A DNA stretch of 64,000 nt, taken from positions 2,232,001 to 2,296,000 of the forward strand of contig JAJGBQ010000004.1 in the NCBI GenBank assembly GCA_022457065.1, read 5' to 3'. This DNA is from Curvularia sp. ZM96. Its lineage: Eukaryota; Ascomycota; Dothideomycetes; Pleosporales; Pleosporaceae. Below the pieces are notes generated by a model. That model was given only the letters and a program-made list of their open reading frames with translations. It searched no databases and was not told the DNA's origin. This document shows positions 57,304 through 64,000 of this stretch, piece after piece. The number at the start of each line of letters is the position of its first letter. Position 1 is the first letter of the stretch. A program made the position numbers and the translations under genes.

Positions 57304-57555
57304 GTGCTAGAGCTCCTCAAGGGAGAAGCGCGTCAATCCGGCATGGACGCCGAGTCCATCGGCATCGGCCTCGGCATGGCCTGGTCCTTCATGTACAGTT
57401 TCAAATGTGCGTACACGTACGTCGTACGTCGCTCACAACCGATGCAATCGACTCTCTGTCTAGGGGTATTGTTGCTGCGACGGCAATGTCGTGATCGTCT
57501 CTCTGAGCCGAAGGGGATTATCGACCGGTCGAGGCTTGTTGATTTGGAACTCTGA
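57304..57555 (+). pseudogene. Coding-like island, small gene or decayed exon pair
   Basis: Bases 57304-57406 read LELLKGEARQSGMDAESIG and then IGLGMAWSFMYSFK, with nearly every codon ending in C or G, as in the real genes of this window. A GT..AG segment 57407-57463 (57 nt) can be removed, after which the frame continues 57464-57555 (WVLLLRRQCRDRLSEP, KGIIDRSRLVDLEL) to a TGA. Directly upstream, in the same frame, an open stretch begins at 57034 and is cut from this one by a single TGA at 57301-57303. It may be the 3' end of a gene with an unseen upstream exon, a 51-aa gene starting at the ATG at 57343, or a gene broken by one nonsense change. No family is recognised. Confidence 0.33.
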
Positions 57556-58919
57556 CCATCACTCCTCTGGCCCTTCCTCCGATATGACATCATTCTGCTT
57601 ACAGCAGCATACAAACTTCCCAAAGCAAATTTCCGTCTCAAAATAAATCACTATCGAAAAGGGATCGACGCAAGACATGACCACATCTCACGCCTGTCAC
57701 AGACTCCTACAGCTCGTCATTAGGCGAGTTACCCGCCCCGCAGTTGCCTCCACATATGCCCGCCTCGCCATCCATGACACGCTGCTCGGGTTGGACGACA
57801 GACTGGCTTGTTGGGACACGACATGACATAATCCCACGTCTGCGGGGACGAGAGTCATGGTCAGCCTGCATGGCGCTGCTGCAACACGGGAAGACGTTTT
57901 GCAGGGGATCAGAGCCACTTTGCTCCTTGCTCGCGTGTGCTTGCGTAGCTGTGAAGCTACTGATGACGTACTTGGTGTTGTTGAGTGAAGACAAAAGGCG
58001 ATGTTTTGAATCTGTGTTGTTTGCCATTCACGCAGTGCTCTGACCTTTACGTCTGAACTTGAGAAGTGAAGACAAAATGCCTTTCTCTGTGCACTATCTT
58101 TCTATTTCTATGTTTCTGAACTAGATCCCTACGATACAGGTACGAGATGCGCACTGCATATTTGATCCTACGCACTTGATGTTGCGAGTTCGTCTTGTCT
58201 CAGGTACCTTGGACTAAGATGTACAACACAAGTGAGCCTTCTGAGCTCTGAATCCATCTGTCATGCTTATTGCTATTCTTGTCACACAAAACAACTTGCC
58301 TATCTCACTTACCACCCCACCGATTCCACCTTTCTACACTAGTCTATAGATGCAATATCTACTCCTGCACCCCTTCGCCTACATCCCTTCGTAACTATAA
58401 CTCATGACAGAACTTGCCATACCCACCCTTTTTCTTTCAACACAAACTATCCACCTCACTCTGCTTTCCATGATCCAACCCCATCACCACAGCTTTTTTT
58501 GCATACCCATTCTACACTCAGACTTCCTTGGACCCTTCCATCCACCACCTCAATCAAGCCCTGTAGCAAAGAAGTTATGCCGTTGGGCCCATCACTTTCA
58601 CAAACGCAACAGCTAAGTATGCAGTTGGTCTTGTCGTTCTATCGCACTTGACAACACATGTAATCGACGCGACTGTAGTGCAAACCCAAGGGCTTTCGAA
58701 TCGTGTGCGATGGAGGGTGTGCGTTGAAAACCCAGCAGAGGCTTTGCGATATATAGTAGCCTAAGATATGACACGCAGAACCATGCTGGATGGCATGTAG
58801 CTGGCAGAGTTTGCTTCGCACATCGGTATTCTTAGATAGAGCAAAGGGCGTGAGTCTAGCTACGTGTATGGGATGTGCGATTTGTAGGACTTGGGTGATG
58901 AAGAGCAACAGCGATACGC
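57556..58919. other. Intergenic region, middle part of 6.2-kb gap
   Basis: No supportable gene. Frames of 70-106 codons without motifs; C-rich stretches near 58300-58560. Confidence 0.4.
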
Positions 58920-59640
58920 TGTAGGACTTCTCAATACACAGATTGTAGTCCCTTGCCTCTGTTGTCTTTCCTAAACTCTATTATTTACGAAGAAAAACCA
59001 GAAAATATGTCTAATCTGTGAGAGTTTTGGCAGGGAGGAGCAAGAATATGGGAATAGTATTCAGGCGAATTATTGGGTTTCATCCTAGGGATTAAATAAG
59101 AGCTTTGTAATATGCAGGTTCTCAACCTTGCTAGGCTGAGGGATACCTAAGGGGGACCCGAGGGCTGCTCTTTGGATCTCATATCCAAGTCACTTGACTT
59201 GATCTTAAGGAGGGAGATGCTTTCTATCGCGATACTTGAAACTCTTATGAACAACACTATATCTTAATGTTCTACTAGTCTTCTATAGTTCTCTGTTGTT
59301 CAAGCTTAACTCCACCTTTATAGAAAACAGTAAAGAAGATACTGTATATAAGACAAAGTCTAGCAGACCTAAGGTCTGTACCGCTCTTATCGAACCAACC
59401 AGCATAGTCGCTGTACGATACAGGAGATTTACAAACCTTGTCATTCTGAACGGAGATATTCGCACACAATTCTCGCAAGAAAGGTAAGCACACCACGTGA
59501 TTTGTCCATCTTACACAATTTGAGTCGATACGTAGGAGAAATACGCAAATCCCTACTACACCTACTGGCAACAGACCATCTCATACAATAATCTGCATCT
59601 TCTCCTTTCTCCTAATTTCTTAGAGCAAAACTACACATGA
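58920..59640. other. AT-richer block, possible repeat relic
   Basis: By eye this block is clearly poorer in G+C than its neighbours, with many TA steps and T/A-rich words (for example TATAGTTCTCTG, ACTGTATATAAGAC). It has open frames on both strands at 59275-59571 with no domain. Such blocks in Pleosporales are often remnants of transposons altered by repeat-induced point mutation, but no terminal repeat or transposase motif was found. Confidence 0.3.
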
Positions 59641-59778
59641 ATAGTGCAGCGCGTGGAAAAAGCCATCACGCTTCCTACGCCACACACGACTTTGAACCAC
59701 GTAAAAGACCCTCCATCTACCAATACCCGAAGCAACACTAAACATGATATGAAACAGCCGCATCAGCTATCAGGTTAG

Positions 59779-59925
59779 CTAGCCTACCAACTTTCCACCT
59801 CCAGCCCATCCCCCACCATCGTCATCCGCCCCTCTCCCCCGCCTCCCCCCATGCAACCCCGCACCCGCACGCGTAATCTCCTTCATCCCGTCCTCAATCA
59901 AATCCAGGCATCCGGTTTCAAACAC
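59779..59925 (-). CDS. Possible terminal exon of an unrecognised gene
   Basis: On the minus strand, a TTGCTGTCAG acceptor at about 59926-59935 is followed by 48 codons and a TAG: VFETGCLDLIEDGMKEITRA, then a Gly/Arg/Asp-rich end (GGRRGRGADDDGGG, WAGGGKLVG). The first 25 codons look protein-like. Upstream exons (higher coordinates) could not be found in 59940-61500, which is low-complexity, so this is either a relic or a chance frame. Confidence 0.25.
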   Translation of the reverse strand: MFETGCLDLIEDGMKEITRAGAGLHGGRRGRGADDDGGGWAGGGKLVG

Positions 59926-59940
59926 CTGACAGCAACTTAA

Positions 59941-61516
59941 GACAACGCAGATGTAGGGAAATTACATTTTTCCCCTCGTGCTAGTTACGCGCGCGGGCGA
60001 TGGCGGGGAGAGGAGAAAGTAGAGTGAAGCTTGGCAGGCACAACGTCCAAGAAGGGGTGGTGGTGGTGAGGAGCCAAGAGAAAGAGTGATTAATATGTAA
60101 CGCCCTCATCCTTTATCTACTACTTTGCCCCGTCTTGAGAGGTGATGAAGGGAGGAACAATGGGGACGACGAGGAGGACGACGAAGACGCGGGTAAAACA
60201 TGTCCATATCTACATCTGTGGCTCCCCCAAAAAATAACAAATCTTCATAGCTTAAAAAGTACATAGGCAAGGAAAGCAAGTAAATGTTCAAACTAACATC
60301 CCATCCATCGCACTCATTTTCTCCGAACCCCTCTAGAAGAGAAAAAAAGAAAAGGGTGGTAAAAGCATAAGTTAAGAGCAGCTGAAACAGTCCAGTGATA
60401 GTGAGTGAGTGAGAGAGAGAGAAGAGAAAGTGGCAAAGCTGCACACATCTACGCCACTCCGAGGGGGTGCGAAAGAAAGAAAAAGCCAAGAAAACACCAT
60501 AGTTAGTTAAGGGATGGAACCAGAAACGAGGGTGGGTGGGTGGATGGTAGGTAGGAAGAAGAGTGGGGGAACCGCGATCGCCCTTGCATATATGGTATGT
60601 GTACGTACATATTCTACGTTTTTGTAAATCTTCCTATCATCAACCCCCCCTTTTGCCACGAATCAAACTCGATTTAAGGCTGTGTGTTTGTCTTGCTTTT
60701 TCTTGGGGGTTTGGTTCCGCTAGAGAGAGAGAGCAAGACCCAAAGTACGTTTCTCACAATGAACAAGGGCCGTCGTGTTGCGTCGAGTATACAGTATACA
60801 CATATAATATACCAGGGGAAGAGTGGGGTTTCTAGGTTCCAAGAAAGGCTTGATCAAGAGGAAACGACGGCGTCTAGTCCATTAGTTTGAGATAGAGTGC
60901 GCAACACCCACAAAGCCAACAAAATATGATCCGAGTATTTAATTAAAATAATCCTTTTATGTATTCCTACTTGTACTATTGTGGGGTGTGTATATCTTGT
61001 CATTGGAGGGGTCGTCGTCGTCGAAAAACAAAAAAAGGTGTGTTGTTATCTCTGTCTCTCCTGTTGGCCACCGAGTTCAAAGAACACAAAAAAAAGAAGA
61101 AAAGTATTCAAAGAGAAGTAGAACAAGAAGACACTCGCGTGTCAAAGTATAAAGGTAATAAGTGTGTATATTGTGGTCATAAGATCTCGAAATCAGAACA
61201 AAGTAAAAGAAACAAAGTGCCAACTCAACTCAAAGGGGATATAATGTCTTCAGAAACGACGAATTTCCATTTCTTTAACTTCTTTTTCTTTCTCCAATCC
61301 TTCTTTCCTTTCCCGTCTTCCCTCTTGTCTGTGTCTCGTCCATCTGTATCTGTATCTCTCTCTAGGAGAGATAAGAAACAAAAACTAAACAAAAAACAGC
61401 GGGGATATATTTCTGCAGAGATGAATCAAAAAAGAGACGACACAAAGGGAAAACTAGGCAAAAGAAAATAGAAAGGTGATATCAAAAAGAAGAAGAAAAG
61501 ATTTGAAACGCCTTTC
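59941..61516. other. Low-complexity 3' flank of the DUF1996 gene
   Basis: Purine- and pyrimidine-rich tracts (GAGAGA at about 60409-60420, GGTGGGTGGGTGG at about 60531-60543, A-rich runs at 61025-61110 and 61376-61500). No gene is supported; frames here are compositional. Confidence 0.45.
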
Positions 61517-63007
61517 TTAGTTGCGGGCAATGTTGCGACGGTGCGCGTGCGCATGGCGACGGCGCAGAGGGTCGTTGACATAGACCTCAACCTCCTTGAT
61601 GGCGACGACGTAGACAACGCCGTCCTTGACGTAGGTGGTGGTGCCGATGATGCCGTCATCCTTCTCCTGCTCCTTGGGAGCATCCTTGGCCGGGGCCTTA
61701 GCGGCAGGAGTGATCTCGGGGTAGGCGTTGTACTGAGCAGCAGGGGTGGGCTTCTCAACGTTGTAGACAGAGATGCCACCAGGACCCATGGAGCGGGCAG
61801 GGGCGTAAGATTGGACGGGCAGAGAAACGGACGAGAGGGTAGGCTTGACGTGGCCCTTGTCGCCGTCCTTGTCGCCAGGCTTGGGGCCGTGGGCAGCAGC
61901 GTACTCGGGTCCGTACTGGATCGGGACGTCACCGCACAGGGTGTCGGTGGGGCCCGCGCAGTTGTCCTTCTTGAGAATGCTGGGCATCTCCTCCATCTTG
62001 CACTTGTCCATCTCGGGCTCGGTCTGGAGCTTGCCAGAGAAGACAGGGCAGTCCTCAACACGGCCAGAGAGGTTGGTGCAAGTGTCAACGGCTTGCTGAA
62101 GGGTGTCAATGTCCCAGCCGTTCATGAAATCAGCGTGGTAACCGCAGCCAGTTGGGTCACCGTTGGACCAGACGAACTGACCGGCCTGGCCCTTGAACTT
62201 GTAGGTGTTCCAGATGGTCTCGTAGAAGAGGGTGGGAAGACGGGTCTCGAATCCCTTGGGGCAGCTACCGCCGTCAATCATGCTGGGGTAGGCAACGTGG
62301 CTCTTGTGGTCAGGGGTGTCGAGGTCCTTTCCGTTCCAGCATGAGGCGAACATGATCTCGGCACGGATACCGTTGGCGCAGTTCTGGTCCATGAAGTCCT
62401 TGTCGGGGAGGGTGTGGCGGTAGCGCGAGCCCTCGGGAGCCTTGTTGTAGTTGAGGCAGTTGAAGCCGAGCGACTTCTGCATCAAAGCGAACTGGGACTT
62501 GTCGCTCTCAGTCCACGAGTAGACTGGTGGGTCGGGCATGGTGCCAGTGAAGTTGCGCTGACGTGGGTCACCAGCGAGCATCTGGAAGCCCTTGGGGAAG
62601 GCCTTGATGTTGTCACCCAGGAGGAGGTAGTATGCAAGCATACCGCCAATCTGAGGGACAATCTCAACCTTGCCGCTCTCGTGGACAAAGTGCAGGGTTG
62701 GGGTCCAGTAGGCGGACTTGTCGTCCTTGAACTGGCAGGATGAGCACTCGGAAGCGCGGAGGTCCTCGTAGGTGGTGGACAGGCCGAAGTCTGTGTTGGT
62801 TAGCAATGGTATTCATGGCATAATCGCAAATCAAGACTCACTGTTTCCACCATGGATGGTGTGAGCGTGGCTGGAGGCAATGCCCTTGTCGACAATGGGG
62901 TCGATACGGCCGAGACCGACGGGGTTGTGGCAAGGCATGCGCCAGAAGGCGTTGGCCGAGCCAGAGAGAATGGCCGCCGCAGCGGAGATGGAGGCGACAG
63001 ATTTCAT
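61517..63007 (-). CDS. Secreted DUF1996 protein
   Basis: Two exons on the minus strand, 63007-62842 and 62790-61517, giving 479 aa. Residues 1-20 form a signal peptide ending ANA, followed by FWRMPCHNPVGLGRIDPIV and SHAHTIHGGNNFG (about 46-58), the hallmark of DUF1996. Further conserved parts are SSCQFKDDKSAYWTPTLHF, GFQMLAGDPRQRNF, CPKGFETRLPTLFYETIW and NGDPTGCGYHADFMNGWD, with many Cys that probably form disulphides. The last 120 residues are Pro/Ala/Lys-rich, ending in a basic His-Arg tail. Function is unknown; members are extracellular or wall-associated, some fused to WSC domains. Codons are almost exclusively C/G-ending, suggesting strong expression, and this creates a 267-codon antisense frame. 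The start is fixed by the signal peptide and the 51-nt intron. Confidence 0.95.
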
Positions 63008-64000
63008 GGTGGAGAGAGACTGCCGGGTTGGGGTGGAGCGAGGGAGAAGTTGACTTTTTGTCTCGCAGACTGCTTTTTTGCACTGGCGGGGTGGTCCGGA
63101 AAGCAGTGTCGGGTAGCAAGTTGGTCAAGGGCCTGAGGCTTTTATCCCGCGCGGTAGTCAAGTGGATTGCAAACGCAAGAAATGAGTGTAGCGCTGTCGC
63201 GAAGACAGCAGGGCGTGGTGAAAGCGAGTGTTAGGGGCGAGAGGGAGCCAAAGGAGTGACGAGCGAAGGAATGGACGCGACTAAGGGCAATAGAAAAAGA
63301 GCGAGGGAAATGGGTGCTAGGGAACAACAAGCGGTTATCAGGCTGGGGCCGTGCGAAAAGCACGCTTTTAGGGGAGATGAAGGCATACTTTGAGTTAGCG
63401 AGGGTGAAACTCGGGCTAGCGGCGTGGCAGGGGAGACCCTGACACGCGGGCAGCATGCCTGTGGTTGGCCCGCCGAGGGCGCGCGCACCGGCGGCTAGGC
63501 CCAGGATAGTAAGATGAAACATGTCCGCCAGGAGATCTATGGCATGGATGGGGGCGTTGAGCAGCGCGGGCCATGGATGGAGGGTGCTGGTGGGCGTGTA
63601 CACCGCTGTTGGCCTCAGGCGCTGCTTCACCAAGGGCCGGCGGCCTGTTGCACCATGCAGTCGTGCTGTATGCCCATGGCGGCGGGCGTGGCGCAATACA
63701 GCCGGACCGCAGGTGTTATCGCGACGGATTGGCTTGCCATGGCCGGGACCGACTGGTAGAGCCTGGTGGCCTGGCCCTCCGTGCGCGCCGGTTGCAGTCA
63801 TCGCAATCTCGCTGCTCTCCACTGCGCGCATCCCAATCGCCCTGCGGCTACGGGCAACGGCTGTCGCTGCCATGGGTGCTCTCCAGCTGCTCCGCTATGA
63901 TTGCTGAACCCCCTCGCTGGGGCAAATTGCTTGTCGCAAGCGCTGGGCTGCTGGCCCATGTCATGACTCCATCTGCCGTCGGCTTTGTGCCTTGCCTTGC
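63008..64000. other. Upstream region of the DUF1996 gene to window end
   Basis: Presumed promoter and leader, GC-rich. A 243-codon minus-strand frame (63142-63873) is Arg/Ala/Pro-rich with no motif and is not called. Nothing else is seen up to the edge. Confidence 0.45.

Noticed and set aside
61541..62344. 267-codon open frame on the plus strand inside the DUF1996 gene
   Set aside because: Antisense shadow: Val/Leu/Gly/Asp-rich composition without a domain, explained by the codon bias of the sense gene.
63142..63873. 243-codon minus-strand frame upstream of the DUF1996 gene
   Set aside because: Low-complexity Arg/Ala/Pro/His composition, no motif, lies where promoter and leader are expected.

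Overview
This window is nuclear DNA of a filamentous ascomycete (Pezizomycotina), most likely Pleosporales (Dothideomycetes, close to Pyrenophora or Alternaria). Genes are interrupted by 50-90 nt introns with GTAAGT/GTATGT-type donors and CAG/TAG acceptors. Coding sequence is rich in C/G third positions, genes lie on both strands without operons, and the families are fungal (lanosterol synthase, Zn2Cys6 regulator, Urc4, Mpo1, DUF1996). The SDHC protein keeps the residue numbering used for Pyrenophora/Alternaria SDHC (K49, R64, N75, G79, H134, S135), which is the main reason for the Pleosporales call. I see no bacterial, viral, rRNA or clear tRNA genes.

Layout, left to right. The left edge cuts an ATP-dependent DNA ligase-like gene (minus), followed by a DUF1295-type membrane protein. 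A disordered 371-aa protein comes next, then ERG7 (lanosterol synthase) converging on a WDR89-type WD40 gene, SDHC (complex II membrane anchor) and a large Rad9/Crb2-type checkpoint adaptor with Tudor and tandem BRCT domains. After a 4.4-kb gene-poor gap come a Yar1-type ankyrin protein, a WW-domain protein and a Zn2Cys6 transcription factor. After a second 4.4-kb gap come an auxilin/Swa2-type J-domain protein, Urc4 (uracil catabolism), Gtr1 (Rag GTPase), an MFS sugar transporter, an Mpo1-type enzyme, a vacuolar PQ-loop transporter, an Aim6-like secreted phosphodiesterase-fold protein and a 78-aa conserved-looking small protein. A 6.2-kb gap holds two uncertain coding islands and an AT-richer block. 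The window closes with a strongly codon-biased secreted DUF1996 protein.

Almost everything recognisable is conserved housekeeping: sterol synthesis, respiration, DNA damage signalling, ribosome assembly, clathrin uncoating, TORC1 signalling, sugar and amino acid transport, and sphingolipid alpha-oxidation. I do not see a secondary-metabolite cluster, an effector island or an obviously new system. Gene models were built by hand: splice sites were placed where reading frame, GT..AG borders and family motifs agree. Several introns are multiples of three without stop codons, so reading straight through them gives proteins with false insertions; these are flagged. The least explained parts are the coding-like island at 57.3 kb interrupted by one TGA, the terminal-exon-like segment at 59.8 kb, the U2-snRNA-like word at 23.82 kb and the nested palindromes upstream of ERG7.
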